From: Tissierella sp.
GTDB taxonomy: Bacteria > Bacillota > Clostridia > Tissierellales > Tissierellaceae
Assembly: GCF_031460495.1 (NCBI RefSeq)
Contig: NZ_JAVKTS010000004.1
Coordinates: forward strand, 62,001-126,000
DNA: 64,000 nucleotides
Direction of reading: 5' to 3'
The notes under the pieces are model-generated. The model was given only the letters and a program-made list of their open reading frames with translations, was not told where the DNA came from and did no database searches. The position numbers were made by a program, and so were the translations under genes. Within the stretch, counting starts at the first letter, position 1, and each line of letters starts with the position of its first letter. Shown here in pieces: positions 54,889-63,375 of the stretch.

Positions 54889-55524
54889 ATTCTTCAATTA
54901 AGTGAGAGACAAGAAAAGATTATTGATATAGTTAAGAGAAGTCAGCCTATTACATCAGAGTCTATCGCGTCTGAATTAAACCTAACAAGATCAACCCTAA
55001 GGCCAGATTTGGCTATATTAACTATGTCCGGAATATTAGATGCAAGGCCTAAAGTGGGATATTTCTATACTGGGAAGACAAGCCTATCTTACATTTCAGA
55101 AGAGATAAAAAGTATTAAGGTATCAGATGTAAAGTCAGTACCAGTGGTAGCAGATGAATCTACATTTTTATATGATGCAATTGTACTAATGTTTTTGGAA
55201 GATGTAGGTTCAGTTTATGTAACAAATAATGGATACCTAGCGGGTGTTGTTTCAAGGAAGGATTTCTTAAGAAATTCCATAGGGGGTATGGACTTAAACA
55301 AGGCACCCATAGGAATGATAATGACTAGAATGCCAAATATAATCTATGTTGAAGCAGACGATAGCGTATTAACTGCAGCAATAAAACTAATAGAACATGA
55401 AATAGATAGTTTACCAGTAGTAGAAGAAGTAGCTACTACTACTGAAAAAAACTATAAAGTGGTAGGTAGGATTACAAAGACTACTATAACAAGACTATTT
55501 GTGGAACTTGGCAAAAATGATTGA
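54889..55524 (+). CDS. ccpN: CcpN-like repressor with HTH and two CBS domains, possible AUU start
   Basis: A 211-residue regulator if read from ATT 54889. The N-terminal winged helix (LSERQEKIIDIVKRSQ, ELNLTRSTLRPDLAILTM) and two CBS domains (about 75-130 and 140-205) match CcpN/YqzB, a repressor of gluconeogenic genes in Bacillus that senses adenine nucleotides. No ATG, GTG or TTG lies at the family start. AGGGGGGTGA (54874-54883) stands 5-6 bases before ATT. GTG 54880 and GTG 54856 are alternatives. It is adjacent to the PPDK regulator gene, as in Bacillus. Confidence 0.85.
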   Translation: MLQLSERQEKIIDIVKRSQPITSESIASELNLTRSTLRPDLAILTMSGILDARPKVGYFYTGKTSLSYISEEIKSIKVSDVKSVPVVADESTFLYDAIVLMFLEDVGSVYVTNNGYLAGVVSRKDFLRNSIGGMDLNKAPIGMIMTRMPNIIYVEADDSVLTAAIKLIEHEIDSLPVVEEVATTTEKNYKVVGRITKTTITRLFVELGKND

Positions 55525-55537
55525 AGGGGGTAAATTT

Positions 55538-56365
55538 GTGGATAATAGCTTAACTATTTATGTATTATCAGACTCTATAGGAGAGACGGGAGAATTACTA
55601 TCTCGTGCAGCTTTAAGCCAATTTAATTCAGGCAAATATGAAGTTAAAAGATTCCCTTTTATTACTGCTGAGGACCAAATAATTGAAATGTTTGAAGAAG
55701 CTAAAAATCAGCAGAGTGTAGTGGTTTATACCTTAGTAATAGAAAGTTTGAAGAACTTTATTATATCCAAAGGATTGGAACTAAATATTCCTACTGTTGA
55801 TTTAATGACTCCTACTCTTGATGCTATTGAATCTGTACTTGGATATCAACCTAAAAGAGAATCCGGATTAATTAGGAAATTAGATGAGAATTATTTTAGA
55901 AAGGTAGAAGCTGTTGAATTCGCTGTAAAATATGATGATGGAAAGGATTCAAGAGGAATAAAGAAATCAGATATTGTTCTAGTAGGCATCTCAAGAACTT
56001 CTAAAACTCCCTTGAGTATGTATTTAGCTCACAAGAATTTTAAAGTAGCAAATGTACCTTTGGTCCCTGAAGTTCCTGCACCTGTTGAATTATTTCAAAA
56101 GGACAACAGAAGAATAATAGGTCTAGTTGCAGATCCAATGAAATTAAATGAGATAAGACAGGAAAGGCTAAAAGCTTTAGGGCTAGATGATAATGCAAGC
56201 TATGCAAACCTAGAGAGAATAAACTTAGAGTTAGAATATTCTAAAGAAATAATGGAAAAACTTGGATGCATAGTAATAAATGTATCACATAAAGCTATTG
56301 AAGAAACAGCAGCTATTGTTATTGAACATATGAAAAAAAACCTTGGTGATAAAATCATTGAATAG
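55538..56365 (+). CDS. Pyruvate, phosphate dikinase regulatory protein (DUF299)
   Basis: A 275-residue bifunctional kinase/pyrophosphorylase of the PPDK/PEP synthase regulator family (TIYVLSDSIGETGE; P-loop VLVGISRTSKTPLSMYLAHKNFKVANVPLVPEVP). It switches pyruvate phosphate dikinase on and off by threonine phosphorylation. Translation starts at GTG 55538 behind GAAGGGGG. The pair with a CcpN-like regulator supports joint control of pyruvate/PEP flux. Confidence 0.93.
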   Translation: MDNSLTIYVLSDSIGETGELLSRAALSQFNSGKYEVKRFPFITAEDQIIEMFEEAKNQQSVVVYTLVIESLKNFIISKGLELNIPTVDLMTPTLDAIESVLGYQPKRESGLIRKLDENYFRKVEAVEFAVKYDDGKDSRGIKKSDIVLVGISRTSKTPLSMYLAHKNFKVANVPLVPEVPAPVELFQKDNRRIIGLVADPMKLNEIRQERLKALGLDDNASYANLERINLELEYSKEIMEKLGCIVINVSHKAIEETAAIVIEHMKKNLGDKIIE

Positions 56366-56392
56366 AAGTGGTGCTTTTGCACTTCTTTTTTT
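56364..56392 (+). terminator. Terminator after the PPDK regulator gene
   Basis: A 7-base-pair stem AGAAGTG/CACTTCT with an internal GTGC/GCAC alternative, followed by T7. Confidence 0.82.
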
Positions 56393-56494
56393 CTGTATAA
56401 TATTTTAAATAATTCACGTTAAAAGAAGGATTATTGAAACTTATGTTGTATATATATAATATAGGAATTTATTATGAAAATAAGGGGTATATAT

Positions 56495-57511
56495 ATGAAT
56501 ATAAGAATTAGAACTGAAAAGACAGAAGAAGATTTTTTATCTCAATATGCAAAGCTAAGTAAAGATTCTCAAGGTAGAAAGGATTTTGAAGAGAAATGCA
56601 CCATAAGGACTGATTTTCAAAGAGATAGAGACAGGATAATACATTCTAAATCCTTTAGACGACTTAAGCATAAGACACAGGTCTTTATTGCTCCAGAAGG
56701 AGATCATTTCAGGACAAGACTTACTCACACTTTGGAAGTTTCTCAAATAGGTAGAACAATAGGGAGATCACTTCAACTAAATGAAGACTTAATCGAGGCA
56801 ATATCATTAGGACACGACTTAGGACATACTCCCTTCGGTCATACTGGTGAGAGAGTATTAAATCAATTGCATCCTAAAGGATTTAGGCATAATGAACAAT
56901 CAGTAAGAATAGTAGACTTTTTAGAACATAAAGATAATAAGATAGGATTAAATTTAACATACGAAGTTAGAGATGGTATAAGAAACCATTCTGGAAGCAC
57001 TAAATCTCAGACTTTAGAAGGACAAGTAGTAAAATTTGCAGATAGGATAGCATATATTAATCATGATATTGACGATGCTATAAGAGCTGGAGTTATAGAA
57101 AAAGATACTTTACCCATAGAATGTATAGAAATTTTGGGAAACACCCATGGAGAAAGAATAAATACCATGATTTTAGACATAATTAAAAATAGTATGGGGA
57201 AAAATAGTGTATCCATGAGCCCAAGGATTGCAAATGTCACAAATGCTTTAAGGGATTATATGTTTGAAAATGTATATTTAAATAAAAATGCGAAATCTGA
57301 GGAGTCTAAAGCAGAATATGTTTTAGAACAACTTTATAGATATTATTTAAAAAATATAAACTTCCTACCTGAAGAACATTTAAAAATCTATAAGAATATG
57401 GATTGTGAGATAGAAGATATTATTTGTGACTATCTAGCTGGTACAACTGATAGATATGTTGTTAATTTATTTAATAATATTTTCATACCAAAACCATGGC
57501 AAAAATATTAA
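56495..57511 (+). CDS. dgt: Deoxyguanosinetriphosphate triphosphohydrolase-like protein
   Basis: A 338-residue HD-superfamily dNTPase (RTDFQRDRDRIIHSKSFRRLKHKTQVF; RLTHTLEVSQIGR; LGHDLGHTPFGHTGE; HNEQSVRIV). The frame opens at 56474, but AAGGGG suits ATG 56495. It precedes dnaG-rpoD, a frequent Firmicute order. Nucleotide preference cannot be told from sequence. Confidence 0.92.
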   Translation: MNIRIRTEKTEEDFLSQYAKLSKDSQGRKDFEEKCTIRTDFQRDRDRIIHSKSFRRLKHKTQVFIAPEGDHFRTRLTHTLEVSQIGRTIGRSLQLNEDLIEAISLGHDLGHTPFGHTGERVLNQLHPKGFRHNEQSVRIVDFLEHKDNKIGLNLTYEVRDGIRNHSGSTKSQTLEGQVVKFADRIAYINHDIDDAIRAGVIEKDTLPIECIEILGNTHGERINTMILDIIKNSMGKNSVSMSPRIANVTNALRDYMFENVYLNKNAKSEESKAEYVLEQLYRYYLKNINFLPEEHLKIYKNMDCEIEDIICDYLAGTTDRYVVNLFNNIFIPKPWQKY

Positions 57512-57540
57512 TATCAAAAAATATTGAAAAAAAAGAAGGA

Positions 57541-57581
57541 ATTTTGATATTTATGTCGAATATATCTTATAGTATCAAAAT
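57541..57581 (+). promoter_or_regulatory. Promoter with flanking 9-bp inverted repeat before dnaG
   Basis: TTGATA (57544-57549) and TATAGT (57568-57573), 18-base spacer, could drive dnaG-rpoD. ATTTTGATA (57541-57549) and TATCAAAAT (57573-57581) are exact inverted copies embracing the promoter, so a regulator could bind here. Confidence 0.45.
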
Positions 57582-57619
57582 ATTAATAGTTTATGGTAGG
57601 TGAGATACTAGGTGATAAT

Positions 57620-59443
57620 ATGACGTTATTTATTAATGATGAGACAATTGAAAAGGTTCGAGATACTTTGGACATAGTTAATGTTATTTCAGATTATATT
57701 TCTTTAAAAAAGTCAGGCTCGAATTATGTAGGACTTTGTCCTTTCCATAATGAAAAAACACCTTCTTTCACAGTATCTGAACAGAAGCAATATTTTCATT
57801 GTTTTGGATGTGGAGAAGGTGGAGATGCTGTGACTTTTATAATGAAAAGGGAAAATTTAGGATTCCCTGAGGCAATAAAGTATTTAGCAGATAAGATGGG
57901 AATTGCCATAGAAGAAATAGAGCCAAAAAATGATAAGATATCTCAAGAAAGAAATAGGGGATATGAGATAAACAAAGAGGCTGCTAGGTTTTTTTATAGC
58001 AATTTGACAAAAAATAAAAATGCCTTAAATTACTTATATAAAAGAAATATTCCAGATAAAATAATAAAGCAATTTGGATTAGGTTATTCTTTAGATAAAT
58101 GGGATGCTTTATATAATCATCTCAAGACAAAAGGATATCGAAGTGAGGAAATTGAAAAACTAGGATTGATTGGCAAGAAATCCAGTAGTGAAGGATATTT
58201 TGATAAGTTTAGGGACAGAATAATTTTTCCAATTATTGATGTAAAAGGAAGAGTAATAGGTTTTGGCGGAAGAGTATTCAATAATACAATGCCAAAATAC
58301 TTAAATTCTAAAGAAACTTTAGTTTTCAATAAGGGAACTAATCTTTATGGTTTGAATTTATTAAACAAATTTTCAGATAGAAAAAGAATAGTATTAGTTG
58401 AAGGATATATTGATGTAATTTCATTATTTAGTAAAGGTATTAATTATGCAGTTGCAAGCCTAGGTACAGCATTAACAGACAAGCAAGCAAAGCTTTTGAA
58501 AAGATATGGTGAAAATATTTATATTTGTTATGATACTGATCAGGCTGGGATAAATGCTACAAACAAGGCAATACAAATGTTGTTAAATGAAGATGTAGAT
58601 CCTAAAATCATATTACTAGGAGATTATAAGGACCCTGATGATTTCTTAAAAGAGAATAGCCTAAGTGATTTTGAAACTAAATTAAATGAAGCCCTAAATC
58701 ATATCGACTATAGAATTTATATTAACAAGCAAAAGTATAATTTAAGTGAAGCAGAAGGAAAAATTAAATTTACTATAGAGATAGCTAAGATAATAAAGAC
58801 CTTAAAAAGTCCCATAGAAAAGGATGTTTATATTAATAAGATATCAAAAGATATGAATATATCAAAAGAAGCAATACAGAAAGAGATTTTTGGCAATACT
58901 ATAAGAATTCCAAGTAATAATAATTTTAAAGAAAGACAATTAATATCTCCTATTAAAACATTTTTACCATCAGGTAGTCTTACTGCGGAGATTGATTTAA
59001 TAAAGTTGATGATTTTTGATAAGGATTATTTTGAAATTATAAGCAAAGAAGTTTCCTTAGAGGAATTTGAGAATCATGAATGTAGAGAACTTTTAAAGAT
59101 TATAAAGGAATTATATGAGGAAGATGAAACAATAGATGAAGATTTTCTATATAAAAAAGTAAAGGAAGTGTCCGATATTAACAATCAATTAATAGATAGG
59201 GTCTCTGAAAGGCGTATCAATTTTCTCCCAGAAAATATTGAACAGATGATAAGAGATTTAATAAGCAAATTAAAGATTAGTAAATTAGAATCTAAAAGAA
59301 ACACTGTTAAAAAAGAAATAGAAGTACTGGAAATGAAAGATAATAGAAACTCTGATGAAGAGGATGAATTTCTTAAACTGTGCATTGAACTAATTAATTT
59401 GAATAAAGAACTAAACCTCATTAGACATGAGGAAGGGAGGTAA
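57620..59443 (+). CDS. dnaG: DNA primase
   Basis: A 607-residue primase. It has an N-terminal CHC2 zinc finger (CPFHNEKTPSF ... FHCFGCGEGG), an RNA polymerase domain with Toprim (VLVEGYIDVISLF, YDTDQAG) and a C-terminal helicase-binding region. The frame opens at 57593, but AGGTGAT and the family start favour ATG 57620. It runs directly into rpoD. Confidence 0.95.
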   Translation: MTLFINDETIEKVRDTLDIVNVISDYISLKKSGSNYVGLCPFHNEKTPSFTVSEQKQYFHCFGCGEGGDAVTFIMKRENLGFPEAIKYLADKMGIAIEEIEPKNDKISQERNRGYEINKEAARFFYSNLTKNKNALNYLYKRNIPDKIIKQFGLGYSLDKWDALYNHLKTKGYRSEEIEKLGLIGKKSSSEGYFDKFRDRIIFPIIDVKGRVIGFGGRVFNNTMPKYLNSKETLVFNKGTNLYGLNLLNKFSDRKRIVLVEGYIDVISLFSKGINYAVASLGTALTDKQAKLLKRYGENIYICYDTDQAGINATNKAIQMLLNEDVDPKIILLGDYKDPDDFLKENSLSDFETKLNEALNHIDYRIYINKQKYNLSEAEGKIKFTIEIAKIIKTLKSPIEKDVYINKISKDMNISKEAIQKEIFGNTIRIPSNNNFKERQLISPIKTFLPSGSLTAEIDLIKLMIFDKDYFEIISKEVSLEEFENHECRELLKIIKELYEEDETIDEDFLYKKVKEVSDINNQLIDRVSERRINFLPENIEQMIRDLISKLKISKLESKRNTVKKEIEVLEMKDNRNSDEEDEFLKLCIELINLNKELNLIRHEEGR

Positions 59444-59449
59444 AATACA

Positions 59450-60577
59450 ATGGCAGAAAACAATAAGGACAATGATAAAGTAAAAAAGTCAAAAGTTGAA
59501 GCAGTTAAGAAATTGATCACTAAGGGAAAAAAAGAAGGTGTACTCACTTATACTGAAATAATAGATGGGTTAGAAGAGATTAATCTTGATACAGAGCAAA
59601 TAGAAGAAGTATATCAAAATCTTGAAGATATGGGAATAGAAGTTATTGGTGATAAAGAAGAGGACATATTATTAGAAAAAGATGATATTGATAAGGATGA
59701 TACTGAAGAAGAGGATATTAAAGAAGATTTATCAGTACCAAAAGGTATTAATGTGGATGACCCAGTTAGAATGTATCTAAAAGAAATTGGGAAAATACCT
59801 TTGTTAACAGGTAATGAAGAAATTGAATTAGCCCAAAGAATGCAAGATGGAGATGAGATGGCTAAAAGAGAGCTAGCAGAGGCTAACCTTAGGCTTGTAG
59901 TGAGCATTGCCAAGAGATATGTGGGCAGAGGTATGCTTTTCCTAGATTTAATTCAGGAAGGCAATTTAGGACTTATGAAGGCAGTAGAGAAATTTGACTA
60001 TAAAAAAGGTTTTAAATTTTCTACCTATGCGACATGGTGGATTCGTCAAGCTATTACAAGAGCCATTGCAGATCAAGCTAGAACTATTAGAATTCCAGTT
60101 CATATGGTGGAAACAATAAATAAATTAGTTAGGGTACAAAGGCAATTGGTTCAATCTTTGGGAAGAGACCCTAGTCCTGAGGAAATTGGTAATGAAATGG
60201 GTATGGAAGTAGAAAGAGTTAGAGAAATAATGAAAATAGCACAGGAACCAGTTTCTTTAGAGACTCCGATAGGAGAAGAAGAAGATAGTCATCTAGGTGA
60301 CTTTATACCAGATGATGAAGTACTAGCCCCTGCAGAAGCAGCCACATTTACCATGTTGAGAGAACAATTAATTGATGTATTAGATACATTAACTCCTAGG
60401 GAACAAAAAGTACTTAGACTTAGATTTGGATTAGATGATGGTAGAGCTAGAACACTTGAAGAAGTGGGAAAGGAATTTGAAGTTACAAGAGAGAGGATTA
60501 GGCAAATTGAGGCTAAAGCCCTAAGAAAATTGCGTCATCCAAGTAGATCTAAAAAACTTAAGGATTTTCTAGAATAA
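59450..60577 (+). CDS. rpoD: RNA polymerase sigma factor RpoD (sigma-A)
   Basis: A 375-residue primary sigma factor. It has acidic region 1.1, region 1.2 ([18 protein letters not shown]), region 2 ([34 protein letters not shown] ... [17 protein letters not shown]), region 3 ([13 protein letters not shown]) and region 4 ([40 protein letters not shown]). It follows dnaG by 6 bases. Confidence 0.98.
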   Translation: MAENNKDNDKVKKSKVEAVKKLITKGKKEGVLTYTEIIDGLEEINLDTEQIEEVYQNLEDMGIEVIGDKEEDILLEKDDIDKDDTEEEDIKEDLSVPKGINVDDPVRMYLKEIGKIPLLTGNEEIELAQRMQDGDEMAKRELAEANLRLVVSIAKRYVGRGMLFLDLIQEGNLGLMKAVEKFDYKKGFKFSTYATWWIRQAITRAIADQARTIRIPVHMVETINKLVRVQRQLVQSLGRDPSPEEIGNEMGMEVERVREIMKIAQEPVSLETPIGEEEDSHLGDFIPDDEVLAPAEAATFTMLREQLIDVLDTLTPREQKVLRLRFGLDDGRARTLEEVGKEFEVTRERIRQIEAKALRKLRHPSRSKKLKDFLE

Positions 60578-60603
60578 AAAGATTCGCTTTTATGCGAATC
60601 TTT
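60578..60603 (+). terminator. Terminator after rpoD
   Basis: A 10-base-pair stem AAAGATTCGC/GCGAATCTTT, directly after the stop codon. Confidence 0.82.
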
Positions 60604-60650
60604 ATTATACTATTGATACAATTTGTAATTTGTAGAGAGGAAGAAGAAAG

Positions 60651-61346
60651 ATGAAATTATCTAATAGAATGATGTCAATAGCAAGACTAGTGCCCAATAA
60701 TTCCATAGTGGGTGATATAGGGACAGACCATGGCTTTGTTCCAGCATATTTAATAGAAAATAATATATCAAAAAAGGTTATAGGAACCGATATATCCAAA
60801 GGTTCTCTAGATAAAATAATAGAATATGTTAAAGAATTAGGTTTTGAAGATAGAATAGATACTAGACTAGGAGATGGATTAGAAGTAATAAAACCTTATG
60901 AAGTAGATACTGTAATAATTGCAGGAATGGGTGGATTGTTAATTAGAGATATACTAGAAAAAAGCAAGAAAGTGTCTGACTCCATAATTAACTTTATACT
61001 ACAGCCTATGGTTGCAACAAAAGAATTAAGAGAGTATCTTATTAGCAACAACTTTGAAATAATAAAAGAAGAATTAATAAAAGAGGATAATAAATACTAT
61101 GAATTAATTTATGCAAAAAAGGGTAAGTCTTTTGTTGAGAAAGAGATTTACTATGAAATTAGTCCAATATTAATATCAGATAAGCATCCATTATTAAGGG
61201 AGTTTATTGAATTTAAGATAAATTCATCTGAGAATATTAAGGAAGAGTTACAAGGGATAGATACTGAGAAGTCAAAAGAAAGATACATGGAGTTAGCTAA
61301 TTTGATAAAAGAATATAAGGAGGTGTTAGAATATATTGAGAGCTAA
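60651..61346 (+). CDS. trmK: tRNA (adenine(22)-N(1))-methyltransferase TrmK
   Basis: A 231-residue SAM methyltransferase. Its start, KLSNRMMSIARLVPNNSIVGDIGTDHGFVPAYLIENN, and its IIAGMGG motif are typical of TrmK. The last 11 bases overlap the Nif3-like gene. The rpoD-trmK-yqfO order is conserved. Confidence 0.94.
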   Translation: MKLSNRMMSIARLVPNNSIVGDIGTDHGFVPAYLIENNISKKVIGTDISKGSLDKIIEYVKELGFEDRIDTRLGDGLEVIKPYEVDTVIIAGMGGLLIRDILEKSKKVSDSIINFILQPMVATKELREYLISNNFEIIKEELIKEDNKYYELIYAKKGKSFVEKEIYYEISPILISDKHPLLREFIEFKINSSENIKEELQGIDTEKSKERYMELANLIKEYKEVLEYIES

Positions 61347-62130
61347 AGATATAATTCAGTTCATGAATATGTGGGCACCACCAAATCTAATTGAAGATTG
61401 GGACAATACTGGGTTCCAAATAGGTGAAGAAGAAAAAGAGATAAATAGGATATTGATTGCTTTAGATCTTGATAATGATGTATACAAATATGCCAATGAA
61501 AAAAAATTCGATATGATAATTACCCATCATCCCTTAATATTTAAGCCTATTAGTACTATAACTACATCAATGGCAAAGGAAAGACTTATATACAATTTAA
61601 TAAAAAGTGGGATAGTTGTATTTAATGCTCATACAAACTTAGATCAAGCTCAGGGAGGAGTCAGTGATGAGTTAGCCAGATTGTTGGAACTTAAAGATTG
61701 TGTACCACTAATAAAAAATGAATTAAAGGGATTTCAATCAGAATACGGCTATGGAAAAGTAGGAGACATTGAAGAAATAGACCTATACAAATATTTGGAT
61801 TTTGTTAAAGAAAAATTAGATATAAGCCACTTAGTCATATATGGAGAACAGGACAAAAGAGTGAAAAGGGTAGCTGTATGTGGAGGTAGCGGTGCAGATT
61901 TCATACAAAATGCTCACGAGGAAAATGCCTGTATCTATATAACAGGAGATATTAAATATCATGATGCTCAGCTAGGAAATGAACTAAACCTCACTATCAT
62001 AGATGCAGGGCATTATCATACAGAAAAGGCTATATTACCAGTTATAAAGGAATATATAGAGAAGAAAAGTAATGATAATCTATGTATTGAGATATGGGAT
62101 AACCCTAGTCCAATATATAAATTATATTAA
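61336..62130 (+). CDS. Nif3-like dinuclear metal centre protein (YqfO)
   Basis: A 264-residue Nif3 family protein with metal ligands in TGFQIG, ITHHPLIFKP, NAHTNLDQAQGG and the C-terminal ITGDIKYHDAQ ... DAGHYHTEK. It starts at TTG behind AGGAGGT and overlaps trmK. It is the short form without the inserted PII-like domain. The biochemical role is not firmly known. Confidence 0.92.
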   Translation: MRAKDIIQFMNMWAPPNLIEDWDNTGFQIGEEEKEINRILIALDLDNDVYKYANEKKFDMIITHHPLIFKPISTITTSMAKERLIYNLIKSGIVVFNAHTNLDQAQGGVSDELARLLELKDCVPLIKNELKGFQSEYGYGKVGDIEEIDLYKYLDFVKEKLDISHLVIYGEQDKRVKRVAVCGGSGADFIQNAHEENACIYITGDIKYHDAQLGNELNLTIIDAGHYHTEKAILPVIKEYIEKKSNDNLCIEIWDNPSPIYKLY

Positions 62131-62148
62131 TCTAAGAGGGGTGAAGAG

Positions 62149-62853
62149 ATGGAACAACTAGATCTACTATGGAATTTAGAGATACACCATAATTCACTGG
62201 AAGCTTACAAGAAAAAATTATCTAATTTACAAAATTCATCATCCATTATGGATACAGAAAAAGAGATAATGGATATAGATAAAAGATCGGATAAGATTAA
62301 GCTTAATCAAGGAGAAGGTAAAAAAAGGCTTATAGAATCAAATCGAATGCTAAAAGAATATAACTACAAGATTGAAGAAGTAGAAAAGAATCTATATGAT
62401 GGAAGTACTAGCAATCCAAAGCAACTAGAATATTTAAGTGAGGAAAAAGATAAGTTAAAGGAAATAATAAATGAAACAGAAATTGGGATATTGGAGTTCA
62501 TGGATGATATGGAGAGTCTGGATGAAGAAATAATAGAGCTAGACAAGAGATTAAAATCTATGAAAGATAATAATCTTCAATTAAAAAGAGAATACGAGAT
62601 TTTAGCAGATGATTTAAAAAACAATATTCAGATTGAAGTAGTCGAGATAAAATCAATAGAAGAAAAAGTTGATGGAGTTATTTTGAATCAATATAAAGCA
62701 ATAAGAAATAACAGGGGTACTGGTATTGTTCAAGTAAAGGGGCTAGTATGTGGTGGTTGTAATATGATGATACCTACATTTTTGGCTGATAAATTAAATA
62801 ATAATAATGAAATAATATATTGTGAATCTTGTGGTAGAATATTATATAAGTAA
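62149..62853 (+). CDS. Coiled-coil zinc-ribbon protein (C4-type zinc ribbon, DUF164-like)
   Basis: A 234-residue protein. Residues ~15-165 form long heptad-rich helices (coiled coil), and the C-terminus is a four-cysteine zinc ribbon, CGGCNMMIP ... CESCGRILY. This matches the family usually found next to trmK/yqfO in Firmicutes. A nucleic-acid or ribosome role is suggested by context only. Confidence 0.88.
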   Translation: MEQLDLLWNLEIHHNSLEAYKKKLSNLQNSSSIMDTEKEIMDIDKRSDKIKLNQGEGKKRLIESNRMLKEYNYKIEEVEKNLYDGSTSNPKQLEYLSEEKDKLKEIINETEIGILEFMDDMESLDEEIIELDKRLKSMKDNNLQLKREYEILADDLKNNIQIEVVEIKSIEEKVDGVILNQYKAIRNNRGTGIVQVKGLVCGGCNMMIPTFLADKLNNNNEIIYCESCGRILYK

Positions 62854-62910
62854 TAGAAAATATTAACTTTGCAAATGATGATAATTTATGGTATATTATA
62901 ATCTGAATTA

Positions 62911-63246
62911 CGAGTAAGTTGAGTGGTCGCGTGCGCTAGCGCATGAGGAAAGTCCGTGCTCCATAGGGCAGGATGCTGGATAACGTCCAGTGGGGGTGAC
63001 CCTAAGGATAGTGCAACAGAGATATACCGCCTAGGCAACTAGGTAAGGGTGGAAAGGCGAGGTAAGAGCTCACCAGCGCTTAGGTGACTAAGTGGCTATG
63101 TAAACCCCATCTGGAGCAAGACCAAAAAGGAACACAAAAAGGTGGTAGCCCGCTGCCGTTCCAAAGGTAGGTCGCATGAACCTATTGGTAACAATAGGTC
63201 TAGATAGATGACCATTTAAACAGAACACGGCTTATAGATTTACTCG
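62911..63246 (+). ncRNA. rnpB: RNase P RNA (bacterial type A)
   Basis: The conserved cores GAGGAAAGTCCGTGCTC (from about 62943) and ACAGAACACGGCTTATAG (from about 63220) are present. AGATAGATGACCAT and GGTAACAATAGGTC lie between, and the ends CGAGTAA/TTACTCG pair to close the molecule. It processes tRNA 5' ends. A TATAAT box at 62897-62902 gives the likely promoter. Confidence 0.96.
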
Positions 63247-63261
63247 TAGTACATAAAAGAG

Positions 63262-63290
63262 AACATAACCTTTCTAGGTTATGTTTTTTT
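63262..63290 (+). terminator. Terminator after rnpB
   Basis: A 10-base-pair stem AACATAACCT/AGGTTATGTT with loop TTCT and T5 or more. Confidence 0.88.
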
Positions 63291-63375
63291 ATGTGCTTCA
63301 GGGGCATTGTATAATGGCTTGCATTTTGGGATATAGAAAGATATGATTAAATAAAGAATTCAATGAGGTGATAAA

